Source of the DNA: Pseudoduganella umbonata
Lineage (GTDB): Bacteria; Pseudomonadota; Gammaproteobacteria; Burkholderiales; Burkholderiaceae_D
Direction of reading: 5' to 3'
DNA length: 64,000 nucleotides
Assembly (NCBI RefSeq): GCF_014192225.1
Contig: NZ_JACHXS010000003.1
Coordinates: 533,313 to 597,312 of the forward strand
This document shows positions 34,173-42,906 of the stretch, piece by piece. Both the position numbers and the translations under genes were made by a program. The notes beneath the pieces were generated by a model. That model saw nothing but the letters and a program-made list of their open reading frames with translations. It made no database searches and was not told where the DNA came from. Position 1 is the stretch's first letter; the number at the start of each line of letters is the position of its first letter.

Positions 34173-36375
34173 GAAGCGCGAGCGTTCCCCGCCGTGCCAG
34201 GGCCAGCAATTCATCCGCCGGCACTGGCCGCGCAAACACATAGCCCTGCGCCAGGTCGCAGCCGGCGGCTTTCAGCAGCGCCAGCTGCGCTTCCGTTTCG
34301 ACCCCTTCCGCCACCACCTCCAGCCCCAGCTTGTGGGCCAGCAGGATGATGGCTTCGCACATCGCCAGGTTGCCGGAATCGCCGGCCAGCCCGCCGACGA
34401 AACTGCGGTCGATCTTCAGGTAGTCGATGTCGAACTGCTGCAGCTGGGCCAGCGCCGAGTGGCCGGTGCCGAAGTCGTCCAGCGCCACCTGCATGCCCAG
34501 CGCATGGAGCCGGCCAAGGCGTTCGAAGACATGCCCGGCCGGCTCGTTCAGGATGTCTTCCGACACGTCGGCGACCAGGCTGCGCGGCGGCAGGTGCAGG
34601 CTTTCCACATAGCCAAGCCAGCCGTGCGCCTCGTCGCGCAACTGGGCCGACGTCACATTGACGGTGACCTGGAACGGCCGGCCGATCGCGCGCTGCCAGG
34701 CCAGCACCTGGTCGGCGGCCTGGCGGAAGGCCCGGTCACCGATCTCGAGCAGCACGCCGGACGATTCGGCACCGGCAATGAAATCAGCCGGATTGAGCAG
34801 GCCCCGCTCCGGGTGGCGCCAGCGCAGCAGTGCTTCGGCACGCTCGATGACGCCCGTCTTCAAATTGACGATCGGCTGGTAGTGCAATTCGAATTCGTCG
34901 TTCGCCGCGGCGCGGCGCAGGTCCAGCGCCAGCCTGGCGCGCTGCTGGGCGGCCGACTGCATGTCGTCCGTGAAGTAGGTGTACCGGTTGCGGCCGCTGT
35001 TCTTGGCCGCATACATTGCCTGGTCGGCATGGCGCAGCAATTCTTCGGCGTCGGCGGCATCCGATGGATACAGTGCGATGCCGACACTGCCGGAAATATT
35101 CCCCTGTTCGCCGCCGGCCAGTTCGAACGGCCGCTGCAGCACCGCGACGATGTCCTGCGCCACCCGCTCGGCATCCTGCACGTGGCCGAGCCCGGGCAGG
35201 ATCGCCACGAACTCGTCGCCGCCGATGCGGGCCAGCGTATCGGTGGCGCGCATGCACGCGCCCAGCCGAGCGGCGGCCTGGACCAGCAGCGCATCGCCCT
35301 GCTGGTGGCCGTGGCGGTCGTTGATCTGCTTGAACTGGTCGAGATCGATGAACAGCAGCGCCAGGAAGCCACGTTCGCGGCGCGCCTTCTTCATTTCCTG
35401 GTGCAGCCGCTCCTGGAACATATTGCGGTTCGGCAGCCCTGTCAGCGCATCGAAATTGGCCTGCTGCCAGGCCAGCTCCGCCGATTCGCGGTGTTCGGTG
35501 ATGTCGGAAACCAGCGCCAGCGCACCAAGGAAACCGCCGTCGGCATCGAACAGGGCATTGGCGGTCAGGTGCACCCACAGGGCGCTGCCATCGCTGCGCA
35601 TGAACTTCAGCTCGTGCCGCCCCGGCATGCCTTCCTGCTGGCGCACGATGTTGCGCTCGAGCAGCGAGCGGCCCTCGGCGTCGAGGAACGACATCAGCGG
35701 CCGCCCGGCCATCGCTTCGACGGGATACCCCAGCATCTCGGCCATGCGCGGGTTGGCGAAACTGGTGCGCGCGGCGGCGTCGAATTCCCAGATGCCTTCG
35801 CGGGCGGTCTGCACGATGCGGCGGAAGCGCTCCTCGCTCTGTTCGAGTGCGGCGAGGCGCCCTGCCGCAGGCTCCACGGTCAGGTGCAGCGCGCCGGCCG
35901 CCGCACAGCCGAGCAGCGTGACGGGCACGCCCCGGTCGCCACGGTCGCGCTGCAATTGCACGCCGCAGCGCACCGGCTCCCGGCTGGCCAGCGCACGCGC
36001 GACGAAAGCGTCGAAATCCACGAGGAAGCGCTGCGCGACGTAGCTGCGGAAGCATGCCCGCCCGGCGCTGGCGCGCTCGATGCCGAGCAGGCCGGCGCCG
36101 GCAAGATTGGCCTGCAGGATCGTCGCGTCTTCCGCCAGCAGGAACACCCCGACCGGGGCCAGCAGGTAGAGCTCGTCGAAGCGCTCGCGCCCGCCGCTTG
36201 CGGGCGCCTGCATCAGGCCGCTGCCGCCGAGCGCGGCCAGCAGTCCCTCATGGGACAACCCGGACAACTCGGACAGCTCGGACAGCTCGGACAACTCGGC
36301 AAGCACGCCGGGCGGCAGGCCGCCGGACGGCGGGAGCGATGGCATCGATTCGGGCGCGGGCATCGGGCTGTCCAT
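34132..36375 (-). CDS. PAS-PAS-GGDEF-EAL c-di-GMP turnover protein
   Basis: 747 residues. N-terminal Ser/Leu/Glu repeat (LSELSELSELSGLS), PAS-like domain at about 65-170, PAS-PAC at about 182-300, GGDEF at about 315-475 and EAL at about 490-735. The GGDEF motif is intact (LARIGGDEFVAIL) with an RATD inhibitory site five residues before it. The EAL motifs are intact too (EALLRWRHP, DDFGTGHSAL, DYLKIDRSF, AEGVETE). Both synthesis and breakdown of c-di-GMP are therefore possible. No transmembrane segment, so a cytoplasmic sensor. Its 3' end overlaps lafW on the other strand. A tandem repeat array abuts the start codon. Confidence 0.94.
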   Translation of the reverse strand: MDSPMPAPESMPSLPPSGGLPPGVLAELSELSELSELSGLSHEGLLAALGGSGLMQAPASGGRERFDELYLLAPVGVFLLAEDATILQANLAGAGLLGIERASAGRACFRSYVAQRFLVDFDAFVARALASREPVRCGVQLQRDRGDRGVPVTLLGCAAAGALHLTVEPAAGRLAALEQSEERFRRIVQTAREGIWEFDAAARTSFANPRMAEMLGYPVEAMAGRPLMSFLDAEGRSLLERNIVRQQEGMPGRHELKFMRSDGSALWVHLTANALFDADGGFLGALALVSDITEHRESAELAWQQANFDALTGLPNRNMFQERLHQEMKKARRERGFLALLFIDLDQFKQINDRHGHQQGDALLVQAAARLGACMRATDTLARIGGDEFVAILPGLGHVQDAERVAQDIVAVLQRPFELAGGEQGNISGSVGIALYPSDAADAEELLRHADQAMYAAKNSGRNRYTYFTDDMQSAAQQRARLALDLRRAAANDEFELHYQPIVNLKTGVIERAEALLRWRHPERGLLNPADFIAGAESSGVLLEIGDRAFRQAADQVLAWQRAIGRPFQVTVNVTSAQLRDEAHGWLGYVESLHLPPRSLVADVSEDILNEPAGHVFERLGRLHALGMQVALDDFGTGHSALAQLQQFDIDYLKIDRSFVGGLAGDSGNLAMCEAIILLAHKLGLEVVAEGVETEAQLALLKAAGCDLAQGYVFARPVPADELLALARRGTLALPSASSAAKLPGPG

Positions 36376-36378
36376 GAG

Positions 36379-36474
36379 CTTATCCCTATCAGGTAATCCC
36401 TCAGAGTTGATCCCTGAGAGTTGATCCCTGGGAGTTGATCCCTGGGAGTTGATCCCTGGGGATTGATCCCTAGC
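36379..36474. repeat. 14-bp tandem array at the start of the GGDEF-EAL gene
   Basis: Seven ATCCCT cores at an exact 14-bp period (36382, 36396, 36410, 36424, 36438, 36452, 36466); the central five units read close to TTGATCCCTGGGAG. On the coding (minus) strand each unit offers AGGGAT, and the unit nearest the gene provides the only Shine-Dalgarno-like sequence, about 6 nt before the ATG at 36375. Confidence 0.9.
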
Positions 36475-36579
36475 TTGGTGAAATCCCCGTAACTGGCGGC
36501 CGGGCTGAGAATCAGACTAGCATGGACGATTCGGCAAGTCGAGTAGGCGCCGCACCCGCGCGCACGGTGGCGTTGCGGG

Positions 36580-36984
36580 TCAGGACCAGCGCCGGCGGCC
36601 GAAGTTGTGGCCGACCACGAGCGTGGTACTGGCGACCAGTGTCGACAGGCCGAGGATCAGCTGCACCAGCTTGTCGTCCGCCAGTATCCACATCGAGCCT
36701 TTCGGCGGCTCCGCCCCGGATACCGCGGCGATCAGTGGCGCCACCCACTCGGCGTCCGGCGTAATATCGAGAACGACGGCGTCATCGGAAGTCTGCATGA
36801 AGATGTCGCCTCCGGCGGCCAGTGTGAAGCACACGCCATAGCCGGTCTCGTTCTTGCCGACATGCTCCTGCAACGCCAGGTCATGCTCGGCGATCCACAG
36901 TTCGGCATCGGCGGGGGTTTCCAGTGCCGTCCACGGCACGGGGCGGAAACGTGGTTGCGCCCCTTCGTCATTTTCGTGCTGCAT
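36580..36984 (-). CDS. Hypothetical protein, possibly with a C-terminal membrane segment
   Basis: 134 residues from the ATG at 36984 (MQHENDEGAQPRFRPVPWTA). The frame stays open upstream to 37188, but that part reads like a shadow of the opposing small gene. It has an acidic, soluble first part (PADAELWIAEHDLALQEHVG) and a hydrophobic stretch near 112-128 (LGLSTLVASTTLVVGHNF), then a short basic tail. I do not recognise the family. It is divergent from the DUF3460 gene with a 90-bp gap. Confidence 0.55.
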   Translation of the reverse strand: MQHENDEGAQPRFRPVPWTALETPADAELWIAEHDLALQEHVGKNETGYGVCFTLAAGGDIFMQTSDDAVVLDITPDAEWVAPLIAAVSGAEPPKGSMWILADDKLVQLILGLSTLVASTTLVVGHNFGRRRWS

Positions 36985-37074
36985 GGGTCTCTGCTGTTCG
37001 TGTTTGCGACGTGTTCGCGAATGGTGACAGGTAATCGATTCGGCCCGCAGTGTAACCGAAGAACAGGAGAAAAC

Positions 37075-37260
37075 ATGAAATACAAACGCTATGTATCGGA
37101 ATTCGAGCAATTCCTGAATCAGTACAAGGAAGAGCACCCCAACGTGGAAGCGGAACAGCGCCGCGGCTGGAAGATCTGGTGGGATCACCGGCAGGACCTG
37201 GACGAACTGGACCGGCAGCGGCAGGATTCGGTGGAGACCAAGCCGTATTATTACGGCTGA
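37075..37260 (+). CDS. DUF3460 family small protein
   Basis: 61 residues with AGGAGA 6 nt before the ATG. The sequence (MKYKRYVSEFEQFLNQYKEE, HPNVEAEQRRGWKIWWDHRQ) has the S-E-F-x-F-L and EQRRGRxxWWD pattern of DUF3460, a family of unknown function common in Burkholderiales. Highly charged, no membrane segment. The stop codon lies inside a 13-bp tandem repeat array. Confidence 0.8.
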   Translation: MKYKRYVSEFEQFLNQYKEEHPNVEAEQRRGWKIWWDHRQDLDELDRQRQDSVETKPYYYG

Positions 37261-37333
37261 GTCTTAGGGCTGAGTCCTAGGGCTGAGTCTTGGGGCTGAG
37301 CCTTGCGCCTGATTCTTGCGCCTGATTCTTGCG
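37255..37333. repeat. 13-bp tandem repeat array over the DUF3460 stop codon
   Basis: Six copies at an exact 13-bp period (37255, 37268, 37281, 37294, 37307, 37320), consensus near GGCTGAGTCTTAG with the last two reading GCCTGATTCTTGC. The first copy contains the stop codon at 37258-37260. Confidence 0.9.
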
Positions 37334-37461
37334 GCGTATTCCAGCTGATCGCAGTGGACCGCCGTTCGATAGCGGTGCATTGCGGTTGAGCGATCTGCCG
37401 GTGCGGGGCGGGCGCTCCGCGCTCGGGTGCCCCGGCCCGACCTTGCAAGGCCGGGCCGTGC

Positions 37462-38091
37462 TTACCCCTTCCAGGTACGCTTCAGGCCCGTGTCGGCATG
37501 GATCCAGCCGCCGCGCGGGCCGCTGCGGTAGTAGAAGCCGACGCCGCCCTGCCGGAAGCTCTTGATCAGGCCACCCACGACTTCCTCGTTCAGGTTCGCG
37601 ATCCGGATATCGGCCGCCTTGCCTTCCAGGTGCAGCGATTGCCGCGCGGCAGGAATGCCCTGCTCGCGCAGCCGCTGGTTCGAAGCGGGAGTACGGTAGC
37701 CGGACAGGATCTCGACCGGGCTCTCGATGCCATAGCGCGCGACGAACGCCTGCGCGCCCCACAGCGTTTCCAGCAGCTTCGGGTCCATCGGCGCGGTGGC
37801 CTTGCCGTTCACGTCGCGCAGCAGGTGGCACAGCTGCTGGTACGCCGAATCGATCAGTTCGCCATCTTTCCAGTACAGCACCGACGCCTTTTCTCCGCTT
37901 TGCGGCCGGGTCACGGTAAGCGTGCGAGGCTTGATCCAGAATTCCAGGTCGAGTGCCTGGGCATCGAAGATATCGGGCGGCGGCTCCAGGGCCTGCGCGC
38001 GCGCCGGCGCCAGGCCCACCAGCGGGGCTCCGATGAAGCTGGCGGCGGCTGCCCCCAGTGTCTTGTGTAGAAAATGTCTGCGCGTTGCCAT
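37462..38091 (-). CDS. Tat-exported DUF882 / YcbK-like peptidase M15 family protein
   Basis: 209 residues. Twin-arginine signal at the start (MATRRHFLHKTLGAAAASF) with cleavage near ARA-QA. The C-terminal half is a peptidase M15_2/DUF882 domain with likely metal ligands in SLHLEGKAADIRI (His, Asp) and WIHADTG (His). Family members such as YcbK act on peptidoglycan cross-links. It is monocistronic, with a short AT-richer promoter region upstream (38092-38290). Confidence 0.85.
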   Translation of the reverse strand: MATRRHFLHKTLGAAAASFIGAPLVGLAPARAQALEPPPDIFDAQALDLEFWIKPRTLTVTRPQSGEKASVLYWKDGELIDSAYQQLCHLLRDVNGKATAPMDPKLLETLWGAQAFVARYGIESPVEILSGYRTPASNQRLREQGIPAARQSLHLEGKAADIRIANLNEEVVGGLIKSFRQGGVGFYYRSGPRGGWIHADTGLKRTWKG

Positions 38092-38290
38092 AGCTATCCC
38101 ATTGGTGCAGTGAAGCGGATGCGAGCGTAACTATAGCCGATGGCGAGCGGAGTTGAGAAAGCTCTTTAACTGTGTGGCGTAAATTGTATCATTCGCGGCT
38201 CATCATTTAAGCCCCGCTTAATTCACCGGGACAGTGCGCAGGGTCCTTTTGCGGCCTGCCGCTGCGCGCCTTCCCGCCGGCGCCACCGCA

Positions 38291-39121
38291 TCAGGCGGCC
38301 GCCTGCACCAGCGTGGCCGGCAGCACGGCGCGCGGCATGTCCAGTGCATGCCCCTGCGCCAAAGGTTGCACGCCAGCCAGTTCCGCGATGCCGTTCAGCG
38401 CCGCCAGCGCGGCGGCGCCCTCCGCGTGGTGGAACAGGACGCGCGTATTGCGCGCGGCCGCAGCCGACAGCAGGCGCGCCATGCCTTCCCAGTCGCGCGC
38501 GATGCGGGCGTCGCAGCGGATCACGTCCGGCCGCACGCGTTCCAGCAGCGCCAGTCCTTCCTGCGGACTGCCGGCCTGCACGGCGAAGCGGAAACCGTTG
38601 CGGCGGTAATTGTCCGCCACATAACCGAGCAGCCAGCCCTGCTGCGGCGTCGTTGCCGGCAATTGCAGCACGATGCGCGCCAGCGGCAATCCCAGCGCAT
38701 CGAGGATGCGGCGGAAGGCGTGGCCATGGTTGCTGCTGACGGCGGACAGCAGCCTGCCATGCACGTTGAGGTGCAGGTCGAGCCGCTCGCAGTCGGGCTG
38801 GCGGAAGAAATTGATCGCGTGCAGCATGCGGCACAGGCGGTCGAGCTCGACGGATTCATCGTCGCTGGCCGCGTTCTCGAGCAGGCGCCACAGCGACAAC
38901 CCCTCATCTTCCGCCGACATGCCACGGGCCAGCCCTTCGCAGGCGACCGCCGTGCCGCTGTCGAGCTCGCGCACCGGATGGAACACGCTGGTCATCGTGC
39001 AGTTGAAGAAGCGTCCGTGCGCGCGGCCGGCAACGTCGAGCCACAGCGACGATGGCGATCTGGCCACTTCGGCGGGATCGGCCAGCCGGGCCAGGTACTG
39101 TTGGAGGATGGGGAAACTCAT
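38291..39121 (-). CDS. Degenerate EAL-domain protein, probably catalytically inactive
   Basis: 276 residues from the ATG at 39121 (MSFPILQQYLARLADPAEVA). The fold order of EAL domains can be followed, but catalytic motifs are lost: EAL becomes EGL (VACEGLARG), the metal-binding LEITE-type strand is IVLQLPATT, DDFGTG is absent (FRFAVQAGS), KID is RCDAR, and the late Glu is shifted (LFHHAEG). It may bind c-di-GMP or act through protein contacts. It is divergent from the amidotransferase gene with a 261-bp gap. Confidence 0.75.
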   Translation of the reverse strand: MSFPILQQYLARLADPAEVARSPSSLWLDVAGRAHGRFFNCTMTSVFHPVRELDSGTAVACEGLARGMSAEDEGLSLWRLLENAASDDESVELDRLCRMLHAINFFRQPDCERLDLHLNVHGRLLSAVSSNHGHAFRRILDALGLPLARIVLQLPATTPQQGWLLGYVADNYRRNGFRFAVQAGSPQEGLALLERVRPDVIRCDARIARDWEGMARLLSAAAARNTRVLFHHAEGAAALAALNGIAELAGVQPLAQGHALDMPRAVLPATLVQAAA

Positions 39122-39382
39122 TGCAGCCTTTCTGAAGCAGATGCGGTGCGACAAGGCTAAGGCGCGGCAGGTAATTTCAAAACGAATCGTTTTGCGATTT
39201 GTTATTCGGCCCGTGCATATCGCCGACGCACCGCCACAACAGTAGTGCAAGAAAAACGGCCACTGGCGGTAGATTTCTTTAAAGCACCACGATCACACAT
39301 AAGCATATTGGAAAAGATTCGTTTCGACCCGAAGCGTACGCGGGTATCTTGAACTCAACTTCAATGATTTATCGATGCCACC

Positions 39383-40072
39383 ATGTGCCAGCTCCTCGGA
39401 TTGAACAGCAGCGTACCCGCCGGACTCGGACCGTTCTTCGACGTTTTCGCCGAACGGGGCGGCCGCACCGACGAGCACAAGGATGGCTGGGGCATCGCCT
39501 TCCACAGCGGCAAGCGCTGCCGGCTGTACACGGATCACCGTGCCGCGATCGATTCGCCGCTGGCGGCGCGCGTGCGCCGTGGTGCGCTGCGCGCCCGCAA
39601 CATCCTGGCGCATATCCGCAAGGCCACGCAGGGCCGCATCGCGATCGAGAACGTGCATCCGTTCGCCCGCCAGCTGTGGGGCCGCACCTGGTGCTTCGCC
39701 CATAACGGCGACCTGAAGGAGTTCGCGCCGGCGCCCGGCCGGTTCGTGCCGCAGGGCGACACCGACAGCGAGGCGGCGTTCTGCCTGTTGCTGTCGCGCC
39801 TGGCGGCCCGCTTCCCCGATGGCGAACCGGCACCCGACGTGCTGCGCGACGCGCTGGCCGACGTGGCGGCCGGGATCGCCGCGCACGGCACGTTCAACTT
39901 CATCCTATCGAATGGCGAGACACTGTTCGCGCACTGCTCCACGCACCTGCACTACCGGCTGGACGAAGGCCGCGCGATGATCGCCACGCAGCCGGTCGAC
40001 AGCCGGGACGGCTGGGTTCCCTTTGCGGCGGGCGAGTTGAAAGCCTTCGGTAGCGGCACGCTGCATCCCTGA
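39383..40072 (+). CDS. Class II glutamine amidotransferase, YafJ-like
   Basis: 229 residues with the N-terminal nucleophile Cys2 exposed after Met removal (MCQLLGLNSSVPAG). Conserved blocks of the Ntn-type domain: HKDGWGIAFHSGK, ILAHIRKATQG, ENVHPFARQLWGR, FAHNGDL, and GDTDSEAAF. This matches YafJ-type glutamine amidotransferase-like proteins, whose acceptor substrate is not known with certainty. About 25 residues shorter at the C-terminus than E. coli YafJ; the end lies inside a 27-bp tandem repeat. Confidence 0.9.
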   Translation: MCQLLGLNSSVPAGLGPFFDVFAERGGRTDEHKDGWGIAFHSGKRCRLYTDHRAAIDSPLAARVRRGALRARNILAHIRKATQGRIAIENVHPFARQLWGRTWCFAHNGDLKEFAPAPGRFVPQGDTDSEAAFCLLLSRLAARFPDGEPAPDVLRDALADVAAGIAAHGTFNFILSNGETLFAHCSTHLHYRLDEGRAMIATQPVDSRDGWVPFAAGELKAFGSGTLHP

Positions 40073-40127
40073 TCCTGCAGCGGCACGCTGCATCCCTGAT
40101 CCTGCAGCGGCACGCTGCATCCCTGAA
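40052..40127. repeat. 27-bp tandem repeat over the stop of the amidotransferase gene
   Basis: Three copies at a 27-bp period (starts 40052, 40079, 40106) of a unit beginning AGCGGCACGCTGCATCCCTG. The first copy encodes the last residues SGTLHP and the stop. Since 27 is a multiple of three, the later copies repeat the same C-terminal codons and stop in frame. Confidence 0.9.
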
Positions 40128-40161
40128 CCGCCGCGTCCGGCGCCCGCTATAATCGGGCGCC

Positions 40162-41025
40162 ATGGACGACCACCAGACCACCTCCAGCCGCACCGACCGG
40201 ATCAGCCATGGCGCCACCGCCGGCCACAACGAAGATCACGTGGCCATTTTCCATTCGACCGCGTACACCGACCTGGTCGTGCTGGATGGCGCCACGTCCG
40301 TTGCCGACCGCGATTACGTCGATGAAGCCGGCGACGTCGTCTGGTTCGTGCACGCTTTCGCCGCCGCGCTCGGGCCGGCGATCGCGGCAGGGCTCGACCA
40401 GCATGCCGCAACGCACGCGGCCATCGACACGGTGCGCAGCGGGTACTTCGTCCGCGCGAACGGCGCCGAAATCCCTCCCCATGCGTGGCCGATCGCCGCC
40501 CTGACGTGGATCCGCGCCACGCGCGACGGCATGCTGCACCTCTACTGCCTGGGCGACTGCGTCACGCTGATGCAATCGCCGGGCGGCGGCGTGGCCGATC
40601 TCGATCCTTATGTCAATCCACAGGAAGCCGTGCTCCAGGCGGAAATCGCGAAGCTGCGCGCCGCCGGCCTCGACGATCCAGCCAGCCGCCATGCCCGACT
40701 GCTGCCGATGCTGCGTGCCCGCCGGGAATTCCAGAACGGCAGCCCGCGGCCGTCGATCCTGTGCCTGCGGCCGGACGGCGCGTTTGCCGCGCGGCGCCGC
40801 GTGGTGCCGGCGCCGGCTGGCGCCGTGCTGCTGGCCATGACGGACGGCTTCTACAGGCTGGTGGACCCGTACGGACTATGCACGCCGGCATCGCTGCTGG
40901 CCTTGTGCGAGGAAGGGGGACTGGAAACGGCGCTGGGAACCTTGCGCGCGCACGAGGCGGGGATGGCGGCCGGACTGTCCGTCAAGCGCGCCGACGATGC
41001 ATCGGCCGTCCTGTGGCGGGCTTGA
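40162..41025 (+). CDS. PP2C-like serine/threonine phosphatase domain protein
   Basis: 287 residues. Motifs agree with a bacterial PP2C fold: HNEDHVAIF near the start, LVVLDGAT (equivalent of the metal-binding DG), LYCLGDC, VLLAMTDGFYRLV, and KRADDAS near the end (equivalent of DDxT/S). No kinase partner lies next to it, and the amidotransferase upstream is separated by repeats. The substrate is unknown. Confidence 0.78.
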   Translation: MDDHQTTSSRTDRISHGATAGHNEDHVAIFHSTAYTDLVVLDGATSVADRDYVDEAGDVVWFVHAFAAALGPAIAAGLDQHAATHAAIDTVRSGYFVRANGAEIPPHAWPIAALTWIRATRDGMLHLYCLGDCVTLMQSPGGGVADLDPYVNPQEAVLQAEIAKLRAAGLDDPASRHARLLPMLRARREFQNGSPRPSILCLRPDGAFAARRRVVPAPAGAVLLAMTDGFYRLVDPYGLCTPASLLALCEEGGLETALGTLRAHEAGMAAGLSVKRADDASAVLWRA

Positions 41026-41056
41026 GCGGGGACCCGGCAAGGCACCCGCCAGGGCA

Positions 41057-41578
41057 TCAGGCGGAGTTGCAGTTGCAAAAGCGCTTGCGCGCATCGGGCT
41101 GCGCGCCCTGGGCCAGCGGTTTCCAGAACAGGATCGTTTCGACACCATACGGCGAGCGCACGTTGCCGTCGCGCCGGTAGCCGCTGGCCTCGAAGAAGCG
41201 CTCGGCGGTCGCCGTGCTGTGCAGGTACAGCGCCTTCATGCCCGACGCCAGCGCACGCTCTTCCATGTGCCGCAGCAGCGCGCTGCCGGCGCCCTGCCGC
41301 TGCGCTTCCGGCAACAGGTAGCACAGTGCCAGCTTGCCCGCCCCGGTCAGCAGCGACACGCCGACGATGGCGCCGTCGTGCACCGCGACCAGCGAATAAT
41401 TGGTGGGCGATTCGAACCACGACGCCACCATGCCCGGATGCTTGTTGCCGAGCCAGGCCGCGAGGATGTCCGGATCGTTGCGATGGTCGAGCACACAGCA
41501 TTCGGCAATCGAGCGGCGCAGCACCTGGCAGACGGCAGCGGCATCGGGAGGGGCGGCGGGACGGATCTCGAAACTCAT
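41057..41578 (-). CDS. GNAT family N-acetyltransferase
   Basis: 173 residues from the ATG at 41578 (MSFEIRPAAPPDAAAVCQVL); a GTG at 41632 would add 18. The acetyl-CoA binding motif A is visible (LCYLLPEAQRQGAGSALLRH) and motif B follows (LHSTATAERFFEASGYRR). Substrate unknown. Unusually Cys-rich C-terminal end (KRFCNCNSA). It converges with the PP2C gene. Confidence 0.88.
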   Translation of the reverse strand: MSFEIRPAAPPDAAAVCQVLRRSIAECCVLDHRNDPDILAAWLGNKHPGMVASWFESPTNYSLVAVHDGAIVGVSLLTGAGKLALCYLLPEAQRQGAGSALLRHMEERALASGMKALYLHSTATAERFFEASGYRRDGNVRSPYGVETILFWKPLAQGAQPDARKRFCNCNSA

Positions 41579-41756
41579 GGAAAGTCGGCAAAAACAGCGC
41601 AATGCGGTTGGCTCATTAGGCGGACTATACACCAGTCAGCCGGAAGCCGCCGGCAGCAGGCGCGCGCGCCGGATCTAAGCAAATTACGAAAATATAGTTT
41701 CCGTCCGGCCGTGATTTGACGGACCATGCATATCTGTTTTCTTACACGAGACCACC

Positions 41757-42791
41757 ATGCCAAATAAAAAAATCGCATTTAGCGCCGTCTTCAGCAACAC
41801 CCGCCGGCTGCTGCTGGCCGGCGTTGCCGCTTCCGCCATGGCCGTCGCGCCGGCCCACGCGGCCGACGTGACGCTGCTGAACGTGTCGTACGACGTGGCG
41901 CGCGAACTGTACAAGGACATCAACCCCGTCTTCGAAGCGCAGTACGCGAAGCAGTCGGGCAAGAGCATCGAAGTGAAGCAGTCGCACGGCGGCTCGTCGA
42001 AACAGGCGCGCTCGGTGGCCGACGGCCTCGAGGCCTCGGTCGTGACGATGAACCAGGCCAACGACATCGACATGCTGGCCGACCGCGGCCTGGTCGTGCA
42101 GGACTGGGCCAAGCGCTTCCCGAACAATGCGGCGCCGATGTATTCGACGATGGTGTACCTGGTCCGCAAGGGCAATCCGAAAGGCATCAAGGATTGGGCC
42201 GACCTGGCCAAGCCGGGCGTCAAGGTGGTGATTCCGAATCCGAAGACTGCCGGCAACGGCCGCTACACCTACCTGGCCGCCTGGGGCTCGGTGCTGCAGA
42301 ACGGCGGCAAGGATGCGCAGGCGCGCGACCTGGTGACGAAGATCTTCCGCAACGTGCCGGTGCTGGACGGCGGCGGCCGCGCGGCCACCACCACGTTCAC
42401 GCAGCGCCAGATCGGCGACGTGCTGGTGACCTTCGAAAATGAAGTCAACCTGGTGCGCGCCGAAATGGGCAGCGACTTCGACATCGTCTACCCTTCCGTG
42501 TCGATCCTGGCCGAGTCGCCGGTCGCGGTGGTCGACAAGGTGGTCGACAAGCGCGGCATCCGCAAGGAAGCAACCGCCTACCTGAACTTCCTGTACTCGG
42601 AAGCGGGCCAGGAAATCATCGCCAAGCACTACCTGCGTCCCCGTTCGGCCGCGGTGCTGAAGAAGTATTCGGCACAGTTCAAGCCGATCAAGCTGTTCAC
42701 CGTGGACGAGGTATTCGGCGGCTGGCGCGCGGCACAGAAGCGCCACTTCGACGATGGCGGCGAGTTCGACAAGATCTACGGCAGCAAGTAA
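41757..42791 (+). CDS. sbp: Periplasmic sulfate-binding protein of an ABC transporter
   Basis: 344 residues. Sec signal peptide to about residue 36 (LLLAGVAASAMAVAPAHAAD). The mature protein has the Sbp/CysP signatures: SYDVARELYKDINPVF, QSHGGSSKQARSVADGLEAS, NPKTAGNGRYTYLAAWGS and the YLNFLYSEAGQEIIAKHYLR region. It would bind sulfate or thiosulfate for import. No cysT, cysW or cysA permease/ATPase genes follow; a terminator does, so this is an orphan receptor here. Confidence 0.93.
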   Translation: MPNKKIAFSAVFSNTRRLLLAGVAASAMAVAPAHAADVTLLNVSYDVARELYKDINPVFEAQYAKQSGKSIEVKQSHGGSSKQARSVADGLEASVVTMNQANDIDMLADRGLVVQDWAKRFPNNAAPMYSTMVYLVRKGNPKGIKDWADLAKPGVKVVIPNPKTAGNGRYTYLAAWGSVLQNGGKDAQARDLVTKIFRNVPVLDGGGRAATTTFTQRQIGDVLVTFENEVNLVRAEMGSDFDIVYPSVSILAESPVAVVDKVVDKRGIRKEATAYLNFLYSEAGQEIIAKHYLRPRSAAVLKKYSAQFKPIKLFTVDEVFGGWRAAQKRHFDDGGEFDKIYGSK

Positions 42792-42874
42792 AGAGAGCAA
42801 GAAGGCAAGCGGAGCCACGGAAGAGCAAGCCGGCGGTCGACGCCGGGTATTCCGCGGTATGCCGCTCGACAATG

Positions 42875-42906
42875 CAATGGGACCCTGCGGGGTCCCATTG
42901 TTATTT
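42875..42906 (+). terminator. Terminator after sbp
   Basis: Long stem CAATGGGACCC / GGGTCCCATTG with a short loop, followed by TTATTTT. It lies 83 bp after the sbp stop codon. Confidence 0.88.

Noticed and set aside
36580..37188. 202-residue version of the hypothetical protein
   Set aside because: The first 68 residues overlap the DUF3460 gene and its leader on the other strand; the ATG at 36984 gives a sensible protein.
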